A stretch of DNA of 64,000 nucleotides from Dillenia suffruticosa (Eukaryota > Streptophyta > Magnoliopsida > Dilleniales > Dilleniaceae), in contig JAVTVX010000020.1 in assembly GCA_033439265.1 (NCBI GenBank), forward strand, positions 16,200,001 to 16,264,000, given 5' to 3'. The notes under the pieces are model-generated. The model did not search any database, had not been told where the DNA came from, and saw only the letters and a list, made by a program, of their open reading frames with translations. This document shows, one piece after another, positions 45,658 through 57,783 of this stretch; within the stretch, counting starts at the first letter, position 1; every line of letters starts with the position of its first letter. Position numbers and translations under genes: made by a program.

Positions 45658-46800
45658 ATGCCACCTAGGGCACCCAAGGCACCATGAGTGCCAGAGGATG
45701 CTTCCTCTATTCGAGCACGCTCACCAGCGCCAACCCCAGCACCTCCACCGGCTGTTACAATCGAGATTCCTCCACCACCACTCGATACCTTGAGGTAGTG
45801 GCAGGAGTGGTATAGTAGATATGGGGTGCAAATGCCACCACCTCCACTACAAACTCCAACGACCACACCTGCGGCCGTACCTGCTCCTACGGCACCGGTT
45901 CCTCCTTCGGTGGTCGGTCCTTCTGTTTGTACTCCCGTTGATGAGATGTCGGCTACCTTGAGGCGCATCCATGAGCTCACTTAGTTGGTGAAAGAGTCTC
46001 GGTAGCTCAGATGCACAGACTTTTTAGGATCCAGTGATGCCGTAGCGACGAAACACTGGATCAATAGGATTCGTAGGATCCTTACAGATTTGGGGTTGTC
46101 AGAGGAGCTTAGATTGAGAATTGCTAAGAGAATCCTCGATGAAGATGCCCTCTCGTGGTGGGAGGCTATCCGTGATAGTACTACACAGACCCTGCGGTGG
46201 GAGAACTTTCTACGAGAGTTTGACCGCAGATACTTCACCCCGTTCCAGCAGGACCGAATAACGGACGGAGTTCCTGTACTTACGCCAGGGGACGAGGTCA
46301 GTTTCAGAGTACGAGGCTAAGCTTAGACGACTAGCGGCCTTTGTCCCCGACATGGCTATACCGGCTCAGATGAGGTTCAAGTTTGAAGATGGCCTCCAAT
46401 TAAGTATTAGGAAGTTATGATGGTGACTCCCACTTTTACACTATCAGAGGTGATTGATTCAGCATATCGGGCGGAAGAGATCATCCGAGCAGAGGCTAGA
46501 CAAAGGGAGAGTCACCAGAAAAGGAAGACTGGGTCACAGGGTAGACAGTCTTCGAAGAGGGGTAAAGGTTCTGATATCCCGGAGGTTCCTCTAACTTCAG
46601 ACCAGCAGGACCGGGACAGGGACCTCGACCACAGAGTTTTGGGGTACCAGCCCCTAGTGTCTCTACACAGTCCACTACACAGAGACAACACTTCCACCAT
46701 GCCTTTGGGGCATGTAGAATACCTGTTACTTGCTTCCAGTGTGGGAAGCAAGGTCACGTTAGGAGTGTCTGTCTAGATTTAGGTCGAAGAGGATCGACTT
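45658..46800 (+). pseudogene. Gypsy-B gag with zinc knuckle
   Basis: Starts MPPRAPKAP at 45658, followed by a Pro/Thr/Ala-rich region with stops. The core at 46010-46300 reads FLGSSDAVATKHWINRIRR, AKRILDEDALSWWEAIRD, ENFLREFDRRYFTPFQQD, the common gypsy gag fold (WL..I...F...A.WW...F...F..RYFP). It ends with the CCHC knuckle CFQCGKQGHVRSVCLDLG at about 46737-46790, in another frame. Stops at 45685 and 45790 and two or more frameshifts. Confidence 0.8.
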
Positions 46801-47159
46801 TGTAGAGTTGTATTGGTACGTCTAGCACAGGCCAGCAAGGGGTACCTGCACATTCAGCTCTTACCGCTCCTTGGACTATAGCCAAGAGTAATACAGTGTC
46901 AGGATTGTCGTGACAGCAGCCTAGAGTCCAGGCTCGTGTGTTTGTGATGACATAGGAGCACACACAGGCAAACCCTGATATTATTATGGGTAATCCTCCC
47001 ATAGACCCCGTACTTTATATATGAGCTTTTTGTATATCATGATATCGATGTACAGTTTTGACTAGTTAAAGTTTTAGAAGCTTAACTAGTTTGATATATA
47101 TATCTATTCGTTCACTTTTTCTTTGTATTTTAAATTATGTTGATCTTTTTCTCTTACTT

Positions 47160-50100
47160 TTAGGTACCATGCGAATATTTGGTATCGACATCTATATTCT
47201 TATAGATACTGGCTCAAATTTTTCATATGTGAGTGACACGTTCGCTCGCCATTCTGATAGACCTCTCTCGTCACTTGATGAGGAGATTACGGTAGTTACT
47301 TCTCTTGGCAAGCATATCATTCGAGATACAGTTTATAGGGGCTGTGAGGTCGGTATTGGGGAGACAGTATTAGAGGCAGATCTGATTCCGCTCCCTATCA
47401 CGGATTTTGATGCCATCTAGGAATGGATTTGTTGAGTTTACACCGGGCTTCCGTAAATTGTTTCATGAAAAAGATTAAGTTTCAGAGGTCTGGGCAGCTA
47501 CCATTAGTTTTCTGGGGCGAGAGACGAGTATTGCCTCGCTGTATTATCTCAGTTATGAAGGCCAGAAGCTTGGTACGCCATGGTAGTGCGGCTTATCTGG
47601 CTCATGTTGTCGATACCACCATTGAGGGATCGAGACTTGAAGATGTCCCTATGGTGCAGGAGTTTCCAGAGATATTCCCCGAGTAGTTTCCCGGATTACC
47701 ACCAGTTTGGGAGTTCGATTTCGAGATTGATTTAGTACAGGGACCACTCTTATTTTTATTTCTCTATACAGAATGGTGTCTGCTGAACTGAGAGAGTTTA
47801 AGACTTAGTTACAGGAACTTCTGGATAAGGGGTTTATCCGCCTGAGTACTTCACCCTAGGGTGCTCCGGTATTGTTTGTAAAGAAAAAGGATGGTACATT
47901 TCGGCTTTGTGTGGACTACAGGCAATTGAACAAAGCCACCATAAAAAACCGATATCTCCTGCCACGTATCGATACTTGTTTGATCAGTTGCAGGGAGTCA
48001 GGGTTTTTTCTAAAATTGATCTCCGTTTGGGTTATCATCAATTGAGAATTTGGGCCGAAAATGTGCTCAAGATAGCTTTTCACACCCGATACAGTCATTA
48101 CGAGTTTCTAGTCATGCCGTTTGGGCTGACTAATGCCCCAGCTGCTTTTATGGATCTGATCAATCGAGTTTTTCACGACTACTTGGATCGGTTCATCATC
48201 GTATTTATTGATGACATCTTGATATATTCACGGAGTGATTTGCAGATACTCCGTGAGAAGCAGATATGCAAAATTCTCGAAATGTGAGTTTTGACTGAGA
48301 CAAATTGGATTCTTGGGGCACATTGTCTCCGTGAAAGGTATTTATGTCGATCCGCGGAAGGTTGAGACTATAGTGAAGTGGGAGCAGCCACAAACAGTTA
48401 CCGAGATTCGTAGTTTTCTCGGTTTAACCGAGTATTATCGTAGATTTGTAGAGGGATTCTCTAGGATAGCTACTCCGTTGTCGAGATTGACCCAGAAGGG
48501 GGTCAAGTTTGTTTGGGATAACTGTTGTGAGGCGAGTTTCTAGGAGCTCAAACAACGGTTGACATCCACTCCTATTTTAGCCCTTCCCACTAGTAGTCAG
48601 GAGTATACAGTGTACAGTAATGCTAGCCAACATGGATTAGGTTGTGTTCTGATGTACGATGGTCGGGTTATTGAATATGCCTCGCGACAGCTGAAAAAAC
48701 ACGAGATTAATTACCCGACACATGATTTAGAGTTGGTAGCCATAGTTTTCGCGGTGAAGATATGGCGGCATTATCTTTATGGGGTGATTTGTAGGGCATT
48801 CACGGATAACAAAAATCTAAAGTTTTTTTTTTACCCAAAAAGAGTTGAATTTGAGACAGAGGAGATGGTTGGAATTATTGAAAGACTATGACCTCATTAT
48901 TGACTATCATCCGGGTAAGGCGAATGTTATAGCAGATGCCTTGAGTTGGAAGTCAGCATCATCTTCACAGTCGATAGAGAAAGCCTACATTTCTTGTTTA
49001 GTGGGACTCCGAGCTTTGGGAGTCAATTTGACTAATGATGATCAGGGAGGCTTACTAGCCAGATTTCAGGTCAGACCGACTTTGTTCAACCGTATTCGAG
49101 AGCTCCAGAGTACAAATTAGGAGCTTCAGGGTGTTGTGGATAGAGTCCGCAGAGCTGAGGGCAGAGACTTCAGAATCCGTGATGATGGACTCGTGGTATT
49201 CAGAGACAGAGTGTGTATCCCAACCAATAGTGATCTTCGGCGTGCTATCCTTGAGGAAGCACATTCTTCTGCATATGCTATGCATCCTGGGGGTATGAAG
49301 ATATACCAGATCATCAGGGGTAGCTATTGGTGGTCAGACATGAAGAGGGATATAGCAGCGTTTGTGGCACGATACTTGGTGTGCCAGCAGGTGAAGGCCG
49401 AGCATCAGCGTCCAGCGGACACACTGCAGCCTCTTCCCATTCCTGAGTGGAAATGAGAGTATATTACTATAGATTTCATAATGGGGTTGCCGCGGACTTC
49501 TACACGGTATGATGCGATTTGGGTGATTGTCGATCGACTCACCAAATCTGCACATTTTATCCCTATCCGCGGTGATTATTCCTTAGAGGCATTGGCACGT
49601 CTCTACATTAATACCATAGTTTGGCTTCACAGGGTGCCCGTGTCGATTGTTTTAGATAGGGACCTTAGGTTTACATCTAGATTTTGGCCTAAGTTGTAGG
49701 AGGCATTGGGTACTAGATTGAACTTCATTATGGCATATCATTCTCAGACGGACGACCAGTCTGAGAGGACAATTCAGACACTCGAGGATATGTTTCGGGC
49801 ATGTGTCATTGATTTTCATGATTATTGGGATTGGTACCTTCCACTGGTCGAGTTCGCATATAATAACAGTTATCAGGCCAGTATAGGGATGCCCTCGTAT
49901 GAGGCACTGTATGGCAAGAAGTGCCGCACCCTGATATGCTGGGATGAGGTGGAGAGCGACGTCTTAGCAGTGTTGAGTTGATTGAGCAAACAAAGGATAA
50001 AGTTAAGATCATTCGTGAGCGGATAAAAGCCGCCCAAGATAGACAGAAGACATATGCTGATCGTAGGCAACAACCTCTTGAGTTTACCACGGGAGATATG

Positions 50101-50511
50101 GTTTTCTTGAAGATATCTTCTTGGAAGGGAGTTATACGGTTCAGGCAATGGGGCAAGTTAAACCCCAGATATATTGGGCCATTCCGTATCTTTGAGAGGG
50201 TCGGGAGTGTGACATACAGGTCAGAGCTGCCGGATGAATTTTCCTGTATTCACGACATATTCTATGTCTCAGTACTCATAAAATACTTGGCCGTTCCTTC
50301 TCATGTACTTGAGTCTCTACCTGTTTAGTTACAAGAGGACCTTCGTCTTTCAGTTTAGCCCGTGACTATTCTAGATCGACAGGTCAGAAAGTTGCGGAGC
50401 AAGGAAGTCACATTGATCAGAGTTTTGTGGAGAAGTGACCAGGTCGAGGAGGAGACCTGGGAGTCCGAGGAGGCTATGAGGAGACAGTACCCCCAGTTGT
50501 TTGCTGTTTAG
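47160..50511 (+). pseudogene. Gypsy-B pol: protease, RT, RNase H, integrase, chromodomain-like tail
   Basis: Protease (from 47160): ILIDTGSNFSYVSDTF, catalytic DTGS kept. RT (47790-48280): [62 protein letters not shown] (catalytic FIDD). RNase H (48560-48850): [15 protein letters not shown], where the usual first catalytic Asp is Asn, then [14 protein letters not shown] and [10 protein letters not shown]. Integrase (49220-49980): EEAHSSAYAMHPG, ARYLVCQQVKAEHQ (first Cys of HHCC replaced by Tyr), [46 protein letters not shown]. Tail: GPFRIFERVGSVTYRS then a chromodomain-like IRVLWRSDQVEEETWESEE, ending TAG at 50509. Six or more stops or frameshifts. It shares domain order with Gypsy-A and belongs to the chromovirus group. 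Confidence 0.88.
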
Positions 50512-50544
50512 TTCTCTTTTAATTTTGAGAATGAAATTTATTTT

Positions 50545-50559
50545 AAGGGGGTTAGAAAA
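50545..50559 (+). promoter_or_regulatory. Gypsy-B polypurine tract
   Basis: aagggggttagaaaa abuts the 3' LTR; the same tract occurs before the 3' LTR of Gypsy-A. Confidence 0.85.
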
Positions 50560-53547
50560 TATAACTCTAAAAACAAAAAAAGAAAAGAGAGAGGAGGTGC
50601 TATGTTTTGGAGTGAAACGCAGCACTCTCCCCCCAAATTGAATTAGGGCTTTAAACCCTAATTCTCTCTCTCATCCCATCTCTCTCTCTCTCTCTTCGTC
50701 TCTCTCTCTTTCTCTCTCTCTGTCCCTTTCTCTCCCGTAGCTGCGCCCGATCACCGCTGCCTGCATCGCTGCTCGCCACCATCGCCACCGCACCCAGCCG
50801 CCGCTGCGCCTTCCTTCCGGCGAGCGTGCCATAGCCGCCTCGCTTTCCTCCAGTGAGCGCTGCCCCACCGTGAGCGCGACTGCAGCTCCTCCGCCGCAGC
50901 GCGATACTCCCCACATGAGCCCAGCACGCGATGTTTTGCAAGCAGCGCCTTCCTCCTCTACACGAGCACAAGCGCGAGCTGCACGATCCCTGGACGAGCG
51001 TGAGCACACCCCAGCACGAGCGTGAGCGTGCTCAAGAGCACGATCCATTGCGCGAGCGTGCCCCCAGCACGAGTGCAAGAACACTCCAGCGCGCGACCCA
51101 CTGCGTGAATGTGCCCCAGCACGAGCGTGAGCGCACTCCAGCGCGGGACCCATTGTGCTAGCGCGCGACCGACTGTGCGAGCACACCCCAGCACGAGACC
51201 CACTACGCGAGTGCGAGCCCTAGCCCATGAGCACTTCAGCCCATGAGCGCTCCAGCTCGCGAGTGCGAGCCCTAGCCTGTGAGCGCCCGAGCCCGCGAGC
51301 CTACCAGCAGGCCAGGCTGCGAAGCCTACTGTTGACCCGCGAAGCCCACTGCTGACCCACGAAGTCCACTACTAACCCGCGAGCCCACTACGGCCCACGA
51401 AACCCACTGCGGCTAGCAAGCTGGCTGCAAGCCCGCGAGCCCATGAGCCCACCAGAGGACCAGCCTGCCAGCACATCAGCCCGTCGGCCCGTAAGCCCGT
51501 GATGGCCCACGAGCCCGTAACCAGCTCTTCCCTTCGAGAGCTCACCTGCATCTTCTTTACTGTAAGTAACGACTATAATTGGATGTAATTCTAGGGTTTG
51601 GCGTTTAGAAATTTAATTAGTTGCTAATCTCGTTTCAAATTTGGAAATATTACAGGCTTTAGACAAGTTCGACGGGCGAATGAAAGCTAAGTCTGAGATC
51701 CGAGAAACCCTAGGTAAGAGAAATGCAATTACTTTAATATTTGAATTAAGTTTGTCGAAATTTGGTGAAATTTAGAATCGCAAACTATATAATGTTAAAT
51801 TCGAGGAAAATTAGAGAAAATGAGAAATATTGAAAAATTGATCAGTAGTGAGTCAAATGATTCGAAAGCGATGAAACGGGAATCTAGAAAGGGAATTGTA
51901 TCAATTAAAGTTATATTAAATTTGAAAAAAAAATTGAAAATCCCTTATTAGGTTTTATTTGATATAAAATTTGATAATTTGATTAGGTTTGTCTTTTGGA
52001 GACCTAAGGAGTCAATTGGATTGATTTGAAAAATTGGGAGTGACCACCCTCCCTAGATATGTGAGTGAGACCCTAATCTCTTGTATAAAATAGTAAAACG
52101 TGTTTTCTGCCGTGTTTTCGATAAAACATGCTTTTAATATGCATTGATTTGACATATGATATTAAATTTCAAATCTGTTTTGTGATTATTGGAGTATTTT
52201 AAATTATGTTTACGATAACTATGCATCCATGGTTTGAAATAAAACAAAAATTGTGCCTTTACTTGAAAATTTATCATTTCCTTTTCTACCGGCTGTTTTG
52301 AAATGATTTGATGAAATATATTGGTACACAGATTTGAAATGTTTTGATGAATTATGGGGATTGGATGGCCACTAGTTATGCGATGATATGATTTTACTTA
52401 TGGGACGTTGTGCTTTTGTAATACTATGATGATGACATTAATGATTCTGTAGCTACGAAGGGCATTTGTAGAGACACAAGTTGCCCGGATACGCTTCTGT
52501 AGGAGGTATTCGCAAACGTCATTGATTTTAAGGGCTATAGGCGCGGTCGGTTGAACCCACGATGGGAGAGAACGAGTATGACGCCACCGTCTAGCAGTGG
52601 GCGGGGTCCTATACATGATAATGAGTTAGCCCCAGTGAACTCATGGCCAACGTCGAGGTAGAGAGCGTTTTAAAGTCTATGCATAATAAAACCCCCGATG
52701 CGCCTGTTCTTGGTCACGGTTGATGTTTGCCAAGACCATTTTTGGCTCGCTCTGATATTACTTGATTTTAAATGGATGCATACATTGTGATTGATTAAAT
52801 GATTTCAAATTACTAAATATATCATATTTTGCTGTGAAATGTAAATTTTTGTTTCGAATGATATTATTTTACACTCCAATGATTCACCCACACTATTTAT
52901 ACTTGACATTACCTCCTTAGTCACTGGGTATCTTCCCATGATACTCACTCCTCTCTTTTCCCTTCTCAGACAAGTTTATTGTGATAGAGCGACGTTATAG
53001 GCTCTAGAGTGGATTTGGTATTCACGACGGTGAGATTTATTTCAAATAAAAATATGAAATCTTTATTTTATTTCGACACTGCGAGATCTTGACATTTAGA
53101 TCCGTAGTTGGCCGTGTACTTATTTTGGGATAACTGTATAATTCATGTATATTTAATTGTGAAACTCTCATAGTTCATTTGCATTGAGGCGATTGTACGT
53201 ATTTGAATGTTATTTGGAAAAATTATGGTATATAAAATAAAATTTAGGTCCGCTCAATGTGGCGACTGCTCATGCTCTACTTGGGCATGACAGTAAAGGT
53301 TTATGGCTAGGACTATTGGTAATATACATAGTCTGGCATTGTTCTGGATGTCTACTGTTGTTGGTAGGTTGTTGTGAGGTCGGGATGACCATTTTATTTT
53401 ATTTACAGGATGATTTAATTTAAACAGATTTATTTATACATGGGAGATCTCTGATTTATGGTGAGGTTCTACCCGATTTTCTATAAAAATATAGTCGGCA
53501 TTCAGAGCAACGGGCAGCTGCTCACAAACCCGGTTTGGGGCATGACA
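50560..53547 (+). repeat. Gypsy-B 3' LTR
   Basis: 2988 bp, TATAACTCTA (mutated TGTAACACTG) to ATGACA. The internal GC-rich block is longer than in the 5' copy. Confidence 0.9.
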
Positions 53548-53960
53548 TTTATTGTCATTATATAGTTCTTGTACCTCACTCACAGAATATGTGGATTATA
53601 CTCACACCTCATATTTAAAATTTTTAGTTTATATTGCACTTGATTTACTTTGGGGTACTAATCTACGAGTTTTACTGAGAGACGCTACTGGGTAAGTATT
53701 CATGCGCATATTTGTTTATGATTGGACCGTGCATATAAATATTATATGTAAATTGAAGGTAAATATTTTAAAGAAAATTTCTAAAAAATTTTCTTTTTCA
53801 AATCTTCTTCTGTATGATTGACTTAGGATATCAAGTAGGGTCTTAATATTGGTTAAGTACTTAGCCTTGCGTCGCCTTGATGTGTGAGTAGGGTATACCC
53901 ATGCCTCGAGAAGTCACGGTGGTCTATTTGCGTGCTTGACTTGGGGGTCAGGGCATGACA
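53548..53960 (+). repeat. Gypsy-A 5' LTR, right part
   Basis: 413 bp that align with 60410-60822 (ttattgtcattatatagttc to ggcatgaca), completing the 5' LTR after Gypsy-B. Confidence 0.92.
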
Positions 53961-53968
53961 GATTTGGG

Positions 53969-53982
53969 TGGTATCAAAGTGC
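53969..53982 (+). promoter_or_regulatory. Gypsy-A primer-binding site
   Basis: tggtatcaaagtgc, initiator-Met type with one mismatch in the first ten bases (A for G), eight bases after the LTR. Confidence 0.85.
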
Positions 53983-54149
53983 TAGATTCTATATCTACTC
54001 TATTTCGCTTCTGGTGTTTATAAAATATTTTTCAAAAAGTTTATAATTTGCCTCCATGGTCCTATAACATCAATTCTTATTAGGGGGTTAGGTTGGCACT
54101 TAACCTTTTGCTTTTCTATTCTTAAATACTAAGTGTGGTCTTATATGTA

Positions 54150-55390
54150 GAACTATGCATCACTGAGAACGACCAAGGCGTACTACCGAGACCCTGCTCG
54201 AGGCTGCATTATCGTCTCAAGCACGTCAATGCCCTCCTACGGAAGAAGTAACCCCACCGTTCTCCATACTCAGGGAGATGATGGGGTGGTGGACAACTCA
54301 CCGTGACCAGATGAGAGCACCACCTACATCGGTGGTTATGACTCCGCCTGTACCCGCAACGGCACCAGCGCCCTCTCCTACGTTGACGACTACGTCGACT
54401 ACTTAACAGATGACAAAGGTCTCCACCTTGCTTAGAGAGACCTAGAGTCTAGGGTGTGAGTCCTTCTCTGGGACCCACAACCTTGTTGTGGCCAGGAAGT
54501 GGCTCAAATGGATCAAGAGGTTGTAGAGGATGTGAGAGTTGAGAATAGACTCAAGCTGGTGATAGCAGTCAGACTGCTAGAGGATGACGCCAGTGACTGG
54601 TGGGACGCATCAAGGATAAAGCAGATAAGCCGCTGATTTTGGGTGACTTTCTGAGGGAGTTTGATTCCTAGTATTACACGATGTTCGATCACGACATGAA
54701 GCAGCGGGAGTTCCTAGAGTTGAAGCAAGGACAGAAGTCTGTGTCAAAGTATGAGATTGAGTTCCATAAATTGGAGACATTTTTTCCGGAGTTAGTGGTA
54801 ACCGAGGAGACCAGGAGATTGACTAAATCTCGCCATCAGAGATCGGATGACAATCTCTGAGGAGGATACATATGCTATAGTTCTGCAGAACATCAAATAG
54901 CGAAACAAACTCTGCGAGTAACAAGACCAAAGAAAGAAGCCTAGATTTGGGTAGGGACAGAGCTCCAAGATTAGCAGAGGCTAGGATTCATATAGCGAGG
55001 GCCTTAGACAAGGGCCTGGGACTACACCTCATGGGCAATGGGCAATATGGGCAGTCATTAGCCCCAATGAGTATACCGGGAGGTAGCTTGGGCACTGCGC
55101 TATGGTCCGGAAGAGTGCAGAGAAGGTTTTGCCCGATTTGTAAAAAGGTACATCTAGGCTCATGCCGATTCTTTGACAAATGTTTTCAGTATGGACATGA
55201 GGGACATTTCAAGGACCGTTATCCCGATCTACGAGTTGAGGGGTACAGTCACGCCCTAGATCCGAGCTTTCATTATGGCCCAAGTAGCAGCTTAGTGCCT
55301 TCTATGGTTCCTTCTTGTAGCACCGTAGGAAAGCCTTCCACTGGGAGTAATATGCTTGCTCCACCTCCTCGTCAGCAGCCCAGGACATAG
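54150..55390 (+). pseudogene. Gypsy-A gag
   Basis: It follows the LTR as in Gypsy-B. MHH-ERPRRTTETLLEAALSS at 54151, FSGTHNLVVARKWLKWIKR near 54470, RLLEDDASDWWDASRIK near 54570, then QREFLELKQGQKSVSKYEI at 54705. An open frame from 54947 ends with two zinc-binding stretches, FCPICKKVHLGSC and KCFQYGHEGHFKDRYP (55129-55220). The second has Tyr at two of the three Cys positions, so the knuckle is ruined. A two-knuckle gag end (C..C..H.G.C then CCHC) is typical of Tekay-like elements. It breaks in several frames. Confidence 0.8.
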
Positions 55391-55523
55391 ACTACACTAT
55401 ATGCTATGACCGACGAGGAGACACAGGCCAGTCCAGACATAGTAACAAGTGCTACACCCACTCCTCATCTTGATGATGTATATAAACTTTAGACTATGAT
55501 GTATTTTGGTGAACTTTGAAAGA

Positions 55524-55525
<2 letters not shown>

Positions 55526-55568
<43 letters not shown>
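55526..55568. repeat. (AT)n microsatellite between Gypsy-A gag and pol
   Basis: About 20 AT dinucleotides, in the short spacer that Gypsy-B has near 47090 without the run. Confidence 0.9.
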
Positions 55569-55569
<1 letters not shown>

Positions 55570-55623
55570 ATTTTAAGGTTTTATCCTTAAGTAATTTTCA
55601 ATTATTTCCATAATATTGGGCTA

Positions 55624-57735
55624 ATGGACTTTATAAATTCGGTGATAGGCACTATGATTATCTTTGGAAGAGACGCCCGTATGTTGGTTGACACTGGGGC
55701 AAATAGTTCTTTTGTGAGCACGGACTTCACTCACTATACTGACAAGGTTCTAGTACCATTGGATAAATCGCTGTTAGTCATTACTCCCTTGGGGGAGCAG
55801 ATTGTCAAGAAAGAGGTGTATCGAGAATGTGGAGTCGAGGTGGAGAGCACAGTGTTAAAAGCAGATTTAATTCCACTAGACATACGGGACTTCGATGCCA
55901 TCCTAGGTATGGATTGGCTACACTGGTACAGAGCTTCAGTGGACTATTTTACTAAGACAGTTGAATTTCAGAAACTAGGGTATCCAGTATTAGTTTTCCA
56001 CGGAATTAGACGGGTTTCCCCGAATTATGTGATATCAGCTTTGGACGCCCATAGGTTGATGAATAATAGCTGTACAACATATCTGGCGCATGTTGTGGAT
56101 ACCACAGTGGAGGGACCAAGAAGAAATGATGTCCCAGTGGTGTAAGAGTTTCCTAATGTATTCCTTGAGGAGCTACCCAGATTATCTCCAGTCCAGGAGT
56201 TTGATTTCGCCATTGATTTGGTACCAGACATTGCACCTATCTCCATTCCGCCATATAGGATGGCCCCGGCAGAGCTGAAAGAGCAAAAAGTCCAATTACA
56301 AGAACTGTTGAATAAGGGTTTTATAAGACCAACCCTCCAGTATTATTTGTTCGAAAGAAGGATGGCACTCTCAGACTATACATCGATTATCGACAGTTAA
56401 ATTGAGTAATCATAAAAAATCGATACCCGTTATCTTGGATCGATGATCTGTTTAACCAGTTACAAGGGGCCCGGATTTTCTCTAAGATCGACCTGAGATC
56501 TGGATATCATCAGCTACAGATTAAGGAAGGTGATATTCCCAAGACAGCCTTCAGGACCCGGTACGGTCACTTTCAATTCTTGGTGATGCCATTTGGGCTG
56601 ACTAATGCTCCGACAGCTTTTATGGACCTGATGAACCTGGTATTCCACTCTTTTCTGGATAGATTTGTTATTGTCTTCATCGACGATATTCTTGTGTATT
56701 CGAGCAGTGATGAAGAGCATTCCCAGCATCTACGGGCCGTATTGCAGACATTCCGTGAGAAGGAACTATATGCCAAATACTCCAAGTGCTAGTTTTGGTT
56801 GAGAGAGATTGACTTTCTGGGTCATATGGTTTTTGCTGATGGGATCTTTGTGGACCCAAAGAAAGTTTAAATTATTTTGAAATGGGAGCAACCACGGAGC
56901 GTTACGGAGGTACGGAGCTTCCTTGGATTGGCAGGATATTATTAGAGATTTGTAGAAAAATTCTCCAAGATTGCTGCTCCACTCTCCAACTTGACGCAGA
57001 AAGAGAACAAATTTGTTTGGGATGACCGCTACGAGGTGAGCTTTCAGGAGCTCAAATAGCGATTAACGTCAACACCCATCCTTGCTCTCCTTACTAGCAA
57101 TGGAGAGTCTACGTATACTGCTTTGCTAGCCGATAGGGACTAGGTTGTGTCCTGATGCAGAATGATCGAGTTATTGCTTATACCTCCCAACAGCTGAAGA
57201 GGTATGACCTGAATTATCCTACCCACGACTTAGAGCTTGTTGCCATTGTGTTTGCCTTGAAGATTTGGGGACACTATCTATACGAGGATAGTTGTCAAGT
57301 GTATACAGATCACAAAAGTTTGAAGTATCTACTCACTCAGAAGGAGCTCAATCTCAGGCAGAGGAGATGATTGGAGTTTCTCAAAAACTATGATCTGATT
57401 ATTGACTACCACCCGGGAAAAGCAAATGTCGTTGCGGATACACTGAGACGCAAGTCATCATTGTCAGCATCCACCGAGAGTTCTTATCTCTCGTGTCTTA
57501 TTGGACTCTACTCCCTAAGAGTCAATTGGCCACAGATGATTTTGGAGCACTTTTGGCCAGATTTAAGGTGAAACCGACTCTGCTTGACCACATTCGAAAA
57601 CTTCAGTCTACTGATGAGGAGGTTTAGGGAATTGTTGAGAGGATCAACAAAGGGGAAAGCGGAGACTTCAAAATCAGAGATGATGGTTTAGTAGTTTTTG
57701 GGACACATATCCGCATTCTCAAGGATAATGTATAG
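55624..57735 (+). pseudogene. Gypsy-A pol: protease, RT, RNase H; integrase deleted
   Basis: Protease (55624-56145, 173 open codons) with catalytic MLVDTGANSSFVSTDF and [52 protein letters not shown] followed by a one-base frameshift, [45 protein letters not shown] (FIDD intact), then stops after YAKYSKC. RNase [19 protein letters not shown] and [12 protein letters not shown] at 57155-57370; then [19 protein letters not shown]. The next block reads FKIRDDGLVVFGTHIRILKD near 57690 and then runs straight into 3' non-coding DNA; the HHCC, DDE core and chromodomain of integrase are absent. Relative to Gypsy-B about 1.4 kb is missing. Confidence 0.87.
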
Positions 57736-57769
57736 TTTTAGTTTAGTTTCGAGGATGAAACCTTTTATT

Positions 57770-57783
57770 AGGGGGTTAGAAAT
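57770..57783 (+). promoter_or_regulatory. Gypsy-A polypurine tract
   Basis: agggggttagaaat directly before the 3' LTR. Confidence 0.8.

Larger units (their letters stand above)
42508..53547 (+). mobile_element. Gypsy-B: chromovirus (Tekay-like) inside the Gypsy-A 5' LTR
   Basis: 11.0 kb. 5' LTR 42508-45360, 3' LTR 50560-53547, initiator-Met primer site at 45368, polypurine tract at 50545. Target duplication TGTAT (42503-42507) and TTTAT (53548-53552); the uninterrupted Gypsy-A 3' LTR reads TTTAT at this point, so the left copy mutated once. All domains of a chromovirus are present in order, ending with a chromodomain-like tail, but the frames are broken at many places. Confidence 0.93.
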
